Source of the DNA: Salvia splendens
Lineage: Eukaryota; Streptophyta; Magnoliopsida; Lamiales; Lamiaceae
Length of the DNA: 64,000 nt
Direction: 5' to 3'
NCBI RefSeq assembly: GCF_004379255.2
Contig: NC_056049.1
Coordinates: 13,438,063-13,502,062 of the forward strand
Below the pieces are notes generated by a model. It saw nothing but the letters and a program-made list of their open reading frames with translations, was not told where the DNA came from and made no database searches. How positions within the stretch are numbered: the stretch's first letter is position 1; each line of letters begins with the position of its first letter. The position numbers and the translations under genes were made by a program. Shown here one piece after another: positions 33,884 through 46,403 of this stretch.

Positions 33884-34809
33884 AAGGATCTGAGGTGGTC
33901 ATGGTGGCTAAGAGATTCAACAACCTTTATTATCTTGAGGCTGGGGTAGTCTCTGATGAGCTCAATATGGTCATACTATTGGATGGAGACATTTGGCATT
34001 TGAGATTGGGGCAAGTATCCATGGATGGAGTGAATCGCCTTATCAAAGCTGGAGTGATAGAAGCTGACAGCAAGATGGTCTCCAGAGAATGTGAGGTGTG
34101 TGTGCTTGGTAAAAGTAAGAAGCTGGTGTATCCAACTGGCAAGCATACTTCACAATCAATGCTTGATTATGCATATAGTGATATATGGGGACCTGCTCAA
34201 ACCATATCAGTGGGAGGCTGCAGATACTTTCTATCTATAGTGGATGATTATTCCAAAAAAATTTGGTTATATATCATGAAGGAAAAATCAGATGCCTTTG
34301 TCAAATTTAGAGAATGGTGCAAGGAGGTTGAGGTTGAGAAAGGATCATATTTGAAGTGTTTAAGGACAGATAATGGGCTGGAGTTTCTTTCACATCAGTT
34401 TGAAGATTTCTGTAAATTGAAAGGAATAAAAAGGCACAGAACCGTTCCCAACAATCCTCAACAAAATGGTGTGGCCGAAAGAGCAAATAGAACTATCCTT
34501 GAGAGAGTTAGGTGCATGCTTATATCCTCTGGAATGCCTCACAAGTTCTGGGGAGAAGCAGCATCTACTGATGTTACCTTGATGAATAAATTCCCAACCG
34601 CAGCTATAAATAATGAGACTCCAGATTTTAGATGGTATGGCCATCATGGAAATTACACAATGCTAAGGCCTTTTGGATGCAGAGCATACTCACACATTAA
34701 GCAAGGGAAGCTTCAACCAAGGGCCCTCAAATGTGTATTGCTGGATATCAGAAAGGGGTTAAGGGATATAGGTTGTGGTCTCTGGAGTCAGAAAATCAGA
34801 AAGTGGTGA
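33880..34809 (+). pseudogene. Tork-like pre-integrase and integrase
   Basis: IWHLRLGQVSMDGVNRLIKA (the family His is followed by Gln, not His) and CEVCVLGKSKK are the pre-integrase domain. The catalytic Asp, Asp and Glu are in DIWGPAQ, LRTDNGLEF and NNPQQNGVAERANRT. The frame is lost near 34735 in ALKCVLL, and the family sequence resumes in the next frame. Confidence 0.88.
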
Positions 34810-36586
34810 TCAGTAGAGATGTAATATTCAGAGAAATCGAAATGCCTTACAAAGAAGCTGAAGAGAGCAAGAAACCAGTGAGCTCAGAGGCTCAAGTTAA
34901 GGTGGAGTTTATGGATGGAAATGAAAGTCGGAAATATCCTGATCAGACAGAATCGTCTGAAGATGAAGACCAGATTCATGAACTCAGTGATGATGAAGGC
35001 GGAGTCACGAATGAAGGTGGAGGCTCTACTGATAACAATCTTCAAGATTATATGCTAGCCAGGGACAGAGATAGTAGGACCAATATTAAAAGGCCAGCAA
35101 GATATAGCAATGCAAGTCTTGTGTATTATGCATTCTGTGCAGTGGAAGAAGTTGAGTCCACTGAGCCTGGGACATATAAGGAAGCAATTGAGTCTAGACA
35201 AAAAGATAAGTCGATTAAAACTATGCAAGAGGAGATTGAGTCATTATTGAAAAATAAAACTTGGATCCTAGTCACCAGAAAAAGGCTGCAGAAGCTGATT
35301 GGATGCAAGTGGATCTTTAAGAAGAAGATAAAAGCATCTGAAGGGGATAGAATAAAATACAAGCCAGATTAGTGGCTAAGGGATATAATCAGAGAGAAGG
35401 AATCGATTATAATGTGATATTCTCTCCGGTTGTGAAACACAGCTCCATAACAATGCTCATGGCATTAGTTGCAAAGAATAACTGGGAACTGCATCAATTG
35501 AATGTAAAGACAGCCTTCTTGCATGGTGATCTTGAAAAGAACATATTCATGGAACAACCAGAGGGGTTTGTAAGGCCAGGAGATGAAGATAAAGTTTGTT
35601 TGCTAAAGAGAAGCATATATGGTCTCAAGCAATCCAGCAGACAATGGTACCTGCAGTTTGATCAACATATGAAGAAAATTGGATTTGAAAGTTCCAAGTA
35701 TGATAGATGTGTGTACATGAAGAAAAGGGATGAAAAATCAGTAGCTTTCTTACTCTTGTACGTGGATGATATGTTAGTCACCGGATCAGATATCAATGAA
35801 ATACAGAAAGTGAAGAATGATCTCAAATGTAGATTAGAAATGAAGGATTTGGGAGAAGCTAAGAGAATCCTGGGCATTGATATCATAAGGGACAGAAAAA
35901 GAAGGGTGATGTGGTTGAGTCAACAACATTATATTGAGAAGCTAATCAAGAGATACCAGATGAATGAGTCCAGAATTGTTTCAACACCATTGGGGCAGCA
36001 GTTTCAATTATCTGCAAACCAGGGACAAAAAACTGAAGAGGAACAAAATGAGATGAAGAGCATAACATATGCTAACATCATTGGAAGTGTGATGTATGTC
36101 ATGATATGTACTAGACCTGATCTTGCTCATGTTGTAAGCCTCACATGCAGATACAAGAGAAATCCAGGCAAGGTTCATTGGCAGGCTCTCAAGTGGATAT
36201 TGAGGTACTTAAGGGGAAGCTCTGAGTATGGAATTATGTACAAGGGTTTTGAAGATCAAACTAGAGATAGCCTTGAAGGATTCTGTGATTCAGATTATGC
36301 CTCCAACAAAGACAATCGAAAGTCACAGACCATGTATATCTTCACTATGTTTGGTTCAACTGTTACTTGGAAGTCTAATCTGCAGTCCATGGTAGCTTTA
36401 TCTACAACTGAAGCCGAGTATATTGCACTCACAGATGCAGTGAAAGAGAGCTTCTGGCTAAGAGGAATAATGGAAGATTTTGGTGAAAAGCAGAGAAGGG
36501 TTGCTGTGAATTGTGACAGTAGCAGTGCTATCTACCTGTCTAAACATCAGAAATTTCATGATAGGAGCAAGCACATAGATACATAG
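34735..36586 (+). pseudogene. Tork-like reverse transcriptase and RNase H
   Basis: The linker (GYQKGVKGYRLW, ESSEDEDQIHELSDDEGG) leads to RT at KTWILVTRKRLQ and GCKWIFKKK. The frame shifts at about 35370 and continues AKGYNQREGIDYNVIFSPVV, then LLYVDDMLVTGSD with the catalytic YVDD. RNase H motifs follow: CDSDYASNKDNRKS, STTEAEYIAL and HDRSKHID. From 35372 the frame is open for 404 codons. Confidence 0.9.
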
Positions 36587-36783
36587 ATGTGCGGCTGCAT
36601 TTCATCCGAGATGAAGTTAAGTAATGGGTGATAGAGAAATAAAGAAGATAGGGACTGAGCACAATCCAGCCGATGCTCTGACCAAAGTGATACCAGCCTC
36701 CAAGTTTGCCTACTGCTTGGAGTTGGTGAACATCCTAAGGAGATAAAAGAGATGGGGTCTTGGAGGATTATGACAGTAAGTGT

Positions 36784-37337
36784 TGTTGGGAACGAGGTGC
36801 ACGTGAGGGTGATTGCATGGGATCGCAACTCGTGGAAGTTTGTTAGAGTGTGAAGTATAAAAGCTGTTGCACACTCATAGCATGGGGCAAGAGAGAAACA
36901 AGAGAGATATACACACATAGATCAAGAAACACTATGGAGAGAGTTAGCTAAGATCTCAGTCAAGAAGAAGGCTGAGGAGGTGATCTTTGTGATTGGAGAG
37001 ATAGCTCATTATTTGTGATTCTTCCACACTTGTAGTTAGTTGAATTGATTACTGCGTTTTAGTCATTTTCAGCTTGGTTTGTTGCAGAGGTATGTGGGTA
37101 GATTTCTGGTTTGTATTCTTCTTGTAAAGCTGTAATTCTCAGTTCTCATCATCAATACAAAGATACTAGAGTTCTCCCGTGGATGTAGATCGATTTGATC
37201 GAACCACGTAAACGTTGTGCATTGTTGTTTCTTGTGTTTGATTCTGTTTGTGTCAATCGTTGGCATTGGCCGAGATTTTACATATACTATGCTAGAGAAC
37301 AACCTAGAACATTGGTTCAAACCCTAAGTCCCTAACA
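36784..37337 (+). mobile_element. 3' LTR of the Tork-like element
   Basis: It starts TGTTGGGAACGAGG after a purine-rich stretch (GATGGGGTCTTGGAGG) and ends CCCTAACA. The LTR is about 554 bp. A truncated relative lies at 31912-31999. Confidence 0.82.
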
Positions 37338-37871
37338 AAACAAGCTGTAAAATCTGAACTACATGACAATGTTCATTAAGAGAAATAAGGTGTGGTCCAT
37401 CCTTTTCAGGTGACCAATCAGCCGATGCCACCAAGCAGCACTTCCTTCCATGTAGGAGCAGCTAGCATCAGCTCCAATGTGGCACAACTAGATATTATCT
37501 TTGGCATTGGATATGTAGCATCACAACTTCCTTTAGTTGGCTTCTCTTTAGCAACTTCATCTTGGATCACCATGTTAACACTACTCACTCACACACACCT
37601 CTCGAAAGCCACTCTCCACTCCATGAACGAAATCGGTCAGACTCAAGTCTCAACCGAGAAGATATCTGCCTCACTACAACAGACTCACACCTCACAAAAA
37701 GGAAGACTGGAGAAGATACAACTTCACCGGAGATGGTAGACAGAAAGAGGCAGTTACTGACTTGAGAGAGAGAAACGAGAGAGGGAGAAAAAACACTCAA
37801 GAAAAGAGGCGCTCAATTGTGTGAAGTAAGAGGTAGAAACCCTAACCCAAGTATAAATACTCTTAGGGTTT
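37338..37871 (-). mobile_element. Probable continuation of a minus-strand Copia LTR split from 50722-50830
   Basis: If the two inserted elements (37872-40665 and 40682-50721) are removed, this sequence joins the LTR start at 50830-50722. The joined LTR then has a TATA-like TATTTATAC (minus strand, about 37850-37860) and a CT-rich leader, as in an LTR promoter. The part nearer 37340 has no recognised coding content; a 51-codon minus frame from 37572 has no known match. Where the LTR ends is unclear. Confidence 0.5.
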
Positions 37872-40665
37872 TGATACGCTCGGATTTTGTACTATTTTAA
37901 GGTCATTATTTGGTCCGTTTTGAGTGTCAAAGTTACATTATATGTCCATTATTTGCATATTTTATCTATTTTGGTATTTTAACGTGTTTTGTGAGAAATG
38001 TGCAAAATATAGCTTAAAAATAGCTAGAAGTCGAAGTTGGAAATCTGGAGCATTCTAGGAGTCCAGCGGTCCGCTGCAACATAGCCAGCGACCGCTGGCC
38101 GCCAATGACCGCTTAACAGGTAGCGGTCTAAAAGGACTTTTCTTTAATCCTCATATAAGTGTAATCTGTCGCTCTTTTGTCATTTGGATCACTCAAGTTA
38201 AATCGTCAAACTGATCCAGCTGGCTAGGTGTATGTCTTCTACCTGCAAAATGCCGGTGATTGGATCTAGTGGAGATTCACACTGGTCAACTTGACTTAGA
38301 TCCGACTTGAGTGAGAGCTCAAAAGCACTTTCAAAACCTTAACCCACAATACTTTTAACTAGTATAGGGAAGTAAGTATCGATCCCACAGAGATGATTTG
38401 TTTTACATTGGTTGCAGACACGAATGGGTATGGCTGTTGTCACGCTTCACTACGGTGGGTTAAGATACTTTAACTTGAGAGACTAAACAAACTAAACTGA
38501 GCCACTTGCTAAACGGAATTAAATCTACTTGCTCAACTCATCATGTAGTTTCCTAAAATGGATAAACAGAATAAAGTGAACGACTGTCAATCTCCTGCAA
38601 AACGTACTATAAAGTAAAAATTTTCTAACAACTTCATCTTCTTCACAGAATCAACATAAAACACAAAGTATAACCAGATCTGAGCATTCACGAACAACAT
38701 ATCTTATCATAGCAACTCGTAAACTTAAATCTGCTCCTAAGAACTAACTAACCATACTCATGTAAATAAGAAACTAACCCATAATCATGTGGAAATACCA
38801 AATAATCTACCAGATCTAAACATCCTAAAGCACTTCATCCATAAATTGCTTAACAACTGAGCAAGATTCATTGATAACAGAGCAGATCTAACATAATAAA
38901 CAGCAGCAAAACATTTGAGCTAAGACGCACGATATAAATCGGAAATCAATCATAGATCAGAGTAGTTATGCATAATAACAAACTTCCACAAAACATAGGT
39001 CAATAAACTGAAATCACTAAATCAACACATCCAAGTCTGAACGTCAAGCATAAACTAAATGTAAACTGAATTAAAAGTAGAAATTGTTTCATCGCTCCTT
39101 CTCGAAGCAGAATACATAACCAAAAGGTGGGAATGATAAAACCAACACCAACACGCCGCTAAACTAAACTAAACTAAACTAAGAACCAAGTGTGTATGTG
39201 ACGGAATTCAGGAATTTAGAGTAGATTGAGCTGCCATTTCGGCCCTAGAAGAGAGCCGAATTCTAAGGAATGTGTCTTTGTGTCAATGCATCCCCCCTAG
39301 GGTACCGTCCTCTCGAATTGTCATTACTACCCTTGGGTTTTGGTGGGGGTTTTTAGCTCCATCTTCTATGCGGGGCTTCGGCTGGCTCCATTTGATCCTG
39401 ACTTGATCAGTTCGTGCAGCAAAGCGTCTCCTTTTCCTTCCTCCGTTCGTCCGCCCAACTGATCAGCTCATTTCTTGAATATGGCGGACTTTCATACACA
39501 CCTGACTCACATTTGCACGTTAGTATCACAGAATTGGGTGCATTTTATCACTGAACACATGCATGAAACAAGCCTCATCATGGTCCGCTTCAGAAATGTT
39601 GTGCTGAAAAGAGGAACATGCCCAACGACCGCTCCCGGAAATCCAGAAGCTACGGAATGATTGCCAGCGACTCTTGAAACAATGTGCAACGACCGCTATT
39701 CAAGAGACAGAAGCTACGGATCACTCGCCAGTGGTCGCTGAACAAAGTGCAGCGGCCCGCTGGGAAAACGCAACACACAGAATTAATCTACTTTCTCTCC
39801 AAGATTTACCATACTGTGCTACATATTTGCCATAATTATGGTACACGAAAATATGGCTATACATACCCCTCAAGCTTCATCAAAGAGATCTTCTTTTTGC
39901 ACCATAATTCCAGAGAATAATATTTGAGAGTTCTAAAGTGTTCATAAGTTGAAGGGTTTTGAAGAAGGACTCAAGAGAAGATCAAGGCTACAAGGATTCA
40001 ACCTTTGGGTTTTATTGCTTTAGTTCTTATATTTTCTTTGTTTTCCCTAAAAACTATGTCTTTAGATTGTTCAATTATGTGTAACTAAATTTATAGAATT
40101 CTAGGGATGTGTTAGTAACGACTTTGGTTATACAATTCCTATTTATTTAATATCCGTTTTGTTCATTACTTCGCTTCTATTCTAAGTATTGGATAATTGC
40201 TTCACGTTTGAGTGACACATTCTGTGATGATCTATTGACTTACTACATAATCGTGAGAGGAGGTTGGCGAGTTAGAAGAGCTTAGTTGACACTACAATTA
40301 GCTTCCTTTATAACGACATTGTTAATTGAGAGTGAGGACATCTTGAGGGTATTAGGAGCTTTTAGGAGTTACAAATATAGGATTGACACCCCTAGTGTAT
40401 GTAATCTACATTTGTGCAGCATGGACAATATTTATATGTCTCGTCCTAGTGAAGTATGAACTGTGCTAGGGTGTTGTAGTTGGAATTTCTATAACCATAA
40501 CTATGAAGCACATCCCTGGAATTTCTGCAATAGTTGTTTACTTTAGCTTTTATTTTCAAAAATTCAAAATCTTTTGTTTCTCCAAATAGTAGAAGAAGCT
40601 TTGTAGAAGGTAGACAATTTGTGTTATACTTACAGGATTATTTAGTGCTAATAAAAAGTAAATCA
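37872..40665 (+). mobile_element. Solo LTR with 5-bp target duplication GGTTT, carrying an insertion
   Basis: It starts TGATACGC and ends AAATCA, with GGTTT at 37867-37871 and 40666-40670. It aligns with the solo LTR at 1120-2579, except for extra sequence of about 1.45 kb (about 38132-39582). The aligned parts share the CCAGCGG/GACCGCT repeats and the 3' portion with TGTGTTAGTAACGACTTTGG. Confidence 0.87.
38132..39582. mobile_element. Unclassified insertion inside the solo LTR
   Basis: About 1.45 kb absent from the sister LTR at 1120-2579. It contains GTAAGTATCGATCCCACAGA, a phrase common near plant Gypsy LTRs, and a run of CTAAA repeats (about 39163-39181), but no ORF. Around the ends AGCGGTCT and TGGTCCGC are similar, which may be the target duplication. 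The ends are approximate and I cannot assign a family. Confidence 0.5.
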
Positions 40666-40681
40666 GGTTTCAATGAGAGGG

Positions 40682-42150
40682 TGATAAGGCTAATTTCATG
40701 CATAGATTAAGGGGTTGAAATTACGCATTTACGGGGTCTAACACATTTGTTTAAGCCAGGTGTGTAGAAAGTTTCACCAGGTCCAGGAAGAAAGAAGGAT
40801 GGTTGCATGGCGAAGGGAATCGGCGATAAAAGTGAGCAATATGGAGAAAAATGACTAGACGGAGGAAGCAACGAAGCTGAAGGGAAGAATTGAGATTTCT
40901 GCGAAGGCTTCTAGAAGATCCTCCGCGCCTATATAAGAGCAAGAGCATGCAGTTATAAAAAAACCTTTTTTTTGGGGGGAGACGTTAGGGTTTTTGGCTC
41001 TTTTAGCTCACTTACTTCTACACACTTGGGGGGATGTCCGGGGAGTTGTAGGGGATTTCGGGTTTCACTTTCTGTTAGTTGTTGGGTAACACCGTCCTTG
41101 CGTAGGGCGAAGATACAATTTACCGCTTTCATTTCATTTCCGTTACTGTGAATTTCACCAAGCTTCGCTGTTCGAAGCTCGGCTCTGTTTTTCTGTTGAA
41201 TTAACCAGGTTTTATGCAATTTCTGTTTTCTGATATGGTGATGTTTAATTTGAGTATGAATGATGTTTATTTGTGAGTTCGTCGTCATTTACTCGATTGG
41301 GTGCTTTTCGCATTTGCTTGTTGAATTGGAGTAGAATCGTTGACGATTGTTGTTAATCGGAATATATTTTCTGAATTGGAGTTTATGGAGTTGATTTTGG
41401 TTGTAGTTGGGTTCGGATTGTTTGGATCCGGAGTGGATTGAGCATCCGACGTGTGGATCTAAACAGAGTAATCGTAGTTTGATGCCTCATTTCCGTATTT
41501 TTATTTCCTTCCGTCTAGTATATGTAGATCTGTTTAACTTCCGGCTAATCGCAAGTTTCCGACGTCCGAACTTTTACATTCTGTTTGAATCTAGAAATCT
41601 GCTCTGTTTTTCTTCATGTTCAAGTTTGAATCAGGTAAGGAATGCATATCGTTGTTAGTTAAATTCGTAGTTTGTTATCTGCAGCTTTTCATCCGTACTT
41701 GTTGTTTCTGGAAAATGGTCCCCACTGTTTACCCGCTCTCTGTCTAGCTATATTAGGTAGTCGTTTATTCGGTCTAGGAAGTTAGTTAGATATCTCGTAG
41801 TTACAAATATGTTCAAAGCCTACATGATGATTACAGTTTCCTAGGTCTAGTGTTAGATTTAATTCCTGAGTCTAGTAATAGTTCCACCTCAACCCAAGTT
41901 TGCGTGGCAGTAGCCATTCACCTTTCTAGAGTCTCCTAAATGCTTTCTTACGTGTCCATCTTTGTGGGATCGATCCCTGCTTCCATGTACTAATTCATAG
42001 TATAGCGGGTTTGAATGCGGAATTTGTGTGTCCAACGACTGAGACTTCTGAGATCCTCCGAGTTCCTAGACCTTGTGATCTAGCGGATTCTCTGGTTTGA
42101 GAAGCTTGACCTAGCATAAAAGCACACATAGTATTTCTATCAGCACTTCA
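40682..42150 (+). mobile_element. 5' LTR of the Athila-like element
   Basis: TGATAAGGC to CACTTCA, 1469 bp. A TATA box (CTATATAAGAG, about 40929) precedes the transcribed part. From about 40932 onward it matches the 3' LTR closely. Confidence 0.87.
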
Positions 42151-42152
42151 AA

Positions 42153-42170
42153 TGGCGCCGTTGTCGGGGA
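42153..42170 (+). other. Primer-binding site of the Athila-like element
   Basis: TGGCGCCGTTGTCGGGGA lies 2 bp after the LTR end. It matches the complement of the tRNA-Asp 3' end at 17 of 18 bases, the usual primer of Athila/Tat elements. Confidence 0.88.
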
Positions 42171-42253
42171 TGGATGGCGTAGTTTATGATTGTGTTTAGA
42201 GATTTTGGTGTATATAGTTTTGATTTGTTTTTCTTTCTTTTTATTTTCAGTTT

Positions 42254-42937
42254 ATGAGCAGAGGCTCACGGCTAGGACACTGGGGTAACTCATCTGGGTG
42301 GAGGAACGATCGGTTCACTTGGAAGGTCAAGGACACAGTATCTACGGTCACCACCAGATCAGGATTATCTATGGGAGATCCATTTCCGTTTGGTTCGGGA
42401 AGTGACGACGATTGGAGTTCGTCAGGAAGGGAGAATCCTAAGTCATCTTCAAAAACAGATATAGAGGAGGCAGCGATCAGAGACATGGCACACGTAGTCG
42501 ACCCAGATCCAGAGATCGGTTCGCTCACTGCCCATTTAGATGGTGAGCCAGCCCAGGCTATAGTTATGGCCATCGATATTAAAACAAATGTGTTAGGCAT
42601 TCTACCGACGTTCTCTGGACGTAGGAACGAGTGTCCATACGAGTTCTTAAATGAGTTTAGCAAGCTGTGCAGTATTCAGAAAAGTCCTAACGACACAACA
42701 GAGGAGGATTATCGCCTACGTGCAATTCCATTTGCCCTGAAGGGAGAGGCTAACACATGGCTACTGAGGCTACCTCCAGATTCGATTCGTACATGGAGAG
42801 ATTTCAATTTGGAATTTCTGGATTACTTTTTCCCTTCAAACAGGACCAACGCTCTGAAAAAGGAAATCGTGGAGTGTAAGCAGGAGTACGATGAGTCTCT
42901 TAGTCAGTATTGGTCGTGGTTTAAAGGATTCCTGGAT
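42254..42937 (+). pseudogene. Athila-like gag, N-terminal part
   Basis: It opens MSRGSRLGHWGNSSGW, then has the retrotransposon gag core: GRRNECPYEFLNEFSKLCS, RLRAIPFALKGEANTWL, WRDFNLEFLDYFFP. It is cut at FKGFLD by the inserted LTR. Joining TGGAT of both sides puts the frame directly into ACPNHRMIEAEIYYLFYEG at 46409. Confidence 0.9.
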
Positions 42938-45900
42938 TGTAACACCCCAAATTTTTTTTGCGACTTTTATTTTAATATGTCGATTGGGAATTTCATTATG
43001 AAATTTAATTATTGCTACGTGATTGAGTTGGCTATATGGAATAAATTGTCATGGGTGATTTGGAATGAAGTGTTATTTATATTTTTCAATGTGGGAAATT
43101 AATTTAAATAAGAGCATGCATTTTGTTCTAGCCAAATCAAGTGGCTATTTTCGGTCCCTCCAATTATTGGAAACTATATTCTTTTTCTTGGATTTAATTA
43201 ATTGTTTTGGGATATTTATCCAAATTAAATCCAAAACAAACTATTCCAAACTTGTACTACATGAATTTCGAACCCTAGCCTATTCTTGAGGGATTTCGAA
43301 AAATCCCTTAATTTAGTTAGGAGGATGGATTATTTCTTTGATTTAACTGGTACCTTGTTGATTCCCTTCATTTTTTTTAAATCCAATTAAATCTTGTCAC
43401 ATTTTGTTTCCTCACCATAATTTGATTAATATTCGAATTATTCCCTTGTGGGAATAATACCCAAATTTTCGGCCCCTTTGATTAAGAAGGAAATAATACT
43501 TGTTTCCCTGCTTTGTGGAATTCCTTCTATTCAAATAAATACCAAATTAATACTAAGTCAAATTAATTGGGGATGTGAATATTTTCCTTGTATTGTGCTC
43601 TCCATATCACACGCCCTTTGTGCTTCAAATTTCCTTGTGGAAATTTATTTAATTGTTACATATTTTATGGGAGTCTTTTCCTATAAAGAAATTACCAAAT
43701 TTAAATCCTATTCTTATTTAATTGAGGATTTAAATAATTTTCCTTGTGCACCCATTAAATTTTCGCTCTCCCCCTTTTCTTTCCTACTTGGAGATTTAAT
43801 TTATTTTGTTCCATTGTTTATGAAATATTCATTGTTTTAATTCCTAAGTTGTGAATATATTTCTCTCCAAGTAAATACCAAATAAATTCCTTGTTAATTT
43901 AATAGCCAATTTTCTAAAATTCCCTTCTTTTAATTGTGGGAATTTATTTATTATTCCTCCATAATTAATTAATAAAATAATTTAGTTGGGGATTAAACCT
44001 ACTATAAAACCACCTAAACCTAACCCTAGCCCCCATATTTGTTCCCCTCCCAACCGTCCACCTCTCTCTCCCTCACTCTCACACACCTCCTCCTCCCTCT
44101 CTACATTCTCTCCAAAAACTCTCCTTCAATCCTTATTCTTGCATCCATTGGAGTTGGAATTTCAAGAGTTTCCGAGGGATCGCATCAATCCTTGTTTCTA
44201 CCGTTTGATTTTGATTCAAGAAGGTATAATTTAAAATCTTTTCCTCATCCTTTCCATTGAATCGTTGTTCTTGAATCCCTCATGCATATAGTGAGTGTAG
44301 GAATCATAGATCGCAAAATTAATCGGTGGGAATTTATGTTTGTGTGAGAAAATTTATGGATGTGCGATTTTGAATGAATTTGTGTGAAGTTTGGATGATT
44401 CATTGGTGAATGGTGTGTGAATATATGAGAACATGATTGTGAGAACTTTTTGAAGCATGATTGTGTGTTGGAAGCATGAATAATTGTGTTTGGATGAATG
44501 AGGAATAAACCCTAATTTCGAAATTGTGAAGCCTAAAAACTGTGGTGTTTGACCAGCCAAACGCTCATATTTTGACACGAATTTTTAACTGGGTAAATTT
44601 TGAGTTGTTTTCTGTGTTGTGTGTGAATTTCAGCCCCTTTTGACGAAAGATGAATTTTTAATAAAGTTTTGAAGTTGACTGCGTAATTCTGCCAGAAACT
44701 TGTATTCTCACCCAGAGAGTTTCGTTTTTGATTTGACCGACCAAATGGCCTTATCTTGATGTGAATTTTTGACTGGATGAAATTTGAAGATTCTCCTGTG
44801 TTTTGTGAAAATTTCAGCCTCATTGAACATCAGATGAACTTTTGGTAAATTTTTCAATCGAACCGCGCAGTACTGCCAGAATTTTTATGTTCCGACCAGA
44901 GGGTTGCATTGTTGTTTTGACTGATCAAATGATATGATTTCGGTGTGAAATTTAACTGGACGTGCTTGAATGTGTATACTGTGTAGTGACCAAAATTTAG
45001 CTTCATATGAGGTTGGATGGATTTTTGGTGATTTTTACAAAACGACTACGCAGTTCTGCCAGATTTCTGTTATGTCAAAAAAATACTTGTTGCCAAGTTT
45101 GGTTGAATTATATGATGCATGTATGATCAAGGAATGTATTTTATGACGTGATTATGTGTGATAAGTTGAGAAATATTATGGCATTTTTCCTTATTTTAAT
45201 GAATGTTGGGGTGGGTAATTTAAGATAACGATGAAAGGAACGATAGGCCATGCATGATAATTTGTATTGATGGAAGGCTGATTGTGTTGTGGTGTTGGCA
45301 AGGGGATTGTGTGTACGTGAGCACAAGGAACGAGGGTTGCTTTGAGTTGGGTATTGTGTTGTTTAAGCAAACGAGGTGGGCTTTCTTTTACAAATCTTTT
45401 ATTTTCCGAAAATATGATGTGGTGTTATAAGGGTGGTTTAACTTGTTATGTCATGCCATGATGTTTTGTTTATGAGATTGTTGCCTGATGCCTAGTTCGT
45501 CCGAGCTTGCTCCGTTATGCTATATGGTTGTGTTGTGAAACGAATTCGGGTCTGAGTAGGGCCGCAAACCCTATCAGACTGTGCACACTGGTGGGATCGT
45601 GAGCCGTCCTTGCTAGTCGGCCGGTCTCGTGGGCGAACAGTGTGGCCACACTTTCGTCGCACATGGAATGATGATTGTGATTGATGGATTGTTGAGAAAG
45701 TGGGGAGATTATTTGACTGACCAGTCTATGAAATATTTTTGTGTTCTCGTGATATTTCTTAACTACATGTAAAACTCGAGATCATTGGTATGGATGACAT
45801 AACTATATAAAGAATATTTTCGGCATGAGCCCATTGAGTACAACAAGTACTCAGCCATGCATGTGTTTTCCCTATGTGCAGGTTGAGCGGGATGTTGTGG

Positions 45901-46403
45901 TGCATGTTGAGTCGGCCTAGGAAATTTTGGATGCGTTGTGTCTTCATACATTGGCGTCATCCTTGACTCTCTTTGAAACCTTATTTCCGCTGCTATACTT
46001 TTTTTATCTATGCCCCAAGAGTTCTTTACTTCGTACTATTTTTGGCATGTCAAATCCTTTTAGACGTTAATCCGTTGTTTACTTCGTTACTCTAAAATGG
46101 GTTTTCCTAAAGTAAAACAATTGTTCTTTTGGAGGTTAATTGGATTTTGATATTTATTTTTCCCCGCCGCTTCCTTTGAAAAATCGTTTGCTATAAGTCT
46201 TTGCACTAATTGATAATGAATTTATGACATTAAGTTTCTTTAAGCTAAAAACTCGTTGTTTAACTTTTAATGAACTAAAATATTATTCTTTTAAGCTATT
46301 TGAGCCTTTCTTGTGAACTGTCGTCCTTAAATGTTGTCTTTACTGCTATCCCGTGGTCACGATCTCCTCGTTTATAGTACCCCTAGTATGGGCGGTTGTG
46401 ACA
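42938..46403 (+). mobile_element. Solo LTR (probably chromovirus, Tekay/Del-like) inside gag, target duplication TGGAT
   Basis: It starts TGTAACACCCC and ends GGTTGTGACA, with TGGAT at 42933-42937 and 46404-46408. Its 3466 bp contain no coding domain. The length, the TGTAACACC start and segments such as GAGTACAACAAGTACTCAGC fit long LTRs of plant chromoviruses, but the lineage is an inference. A CTCTCTCC-rich leader-like stretch lies at about 44060-44130. Confidence 0.85.

Larger units (their letters stand above)
32885..37337 (+). mobile_element. Tork/Tnt1-like Copia retrotransposon, 5' truncated
   Basis: In plus-strand order: gag with zinc knuckle, protease, integrase, reverse transcriptase, RNase H, a purine-rich tract and the 3' LTR. 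The 5' LTR, primer-binding site and gag start are missing. There are at least two in-frame stops and three frameshifts, so the element is dead. The domain order and motifs are those of the Tork lineage. Confidence 0.9.

Noticed and set aside
37392..37765. Plus-strand open frames of 67-115 codons
   Set aside because: No domain is recognised, and the region reads better as the minus-strand continuation of a Copia LTR.
42247..42663. 138-codon minus-strand frame
   Set aside because: It is antisense to the gag frame that has clear gag motifs.
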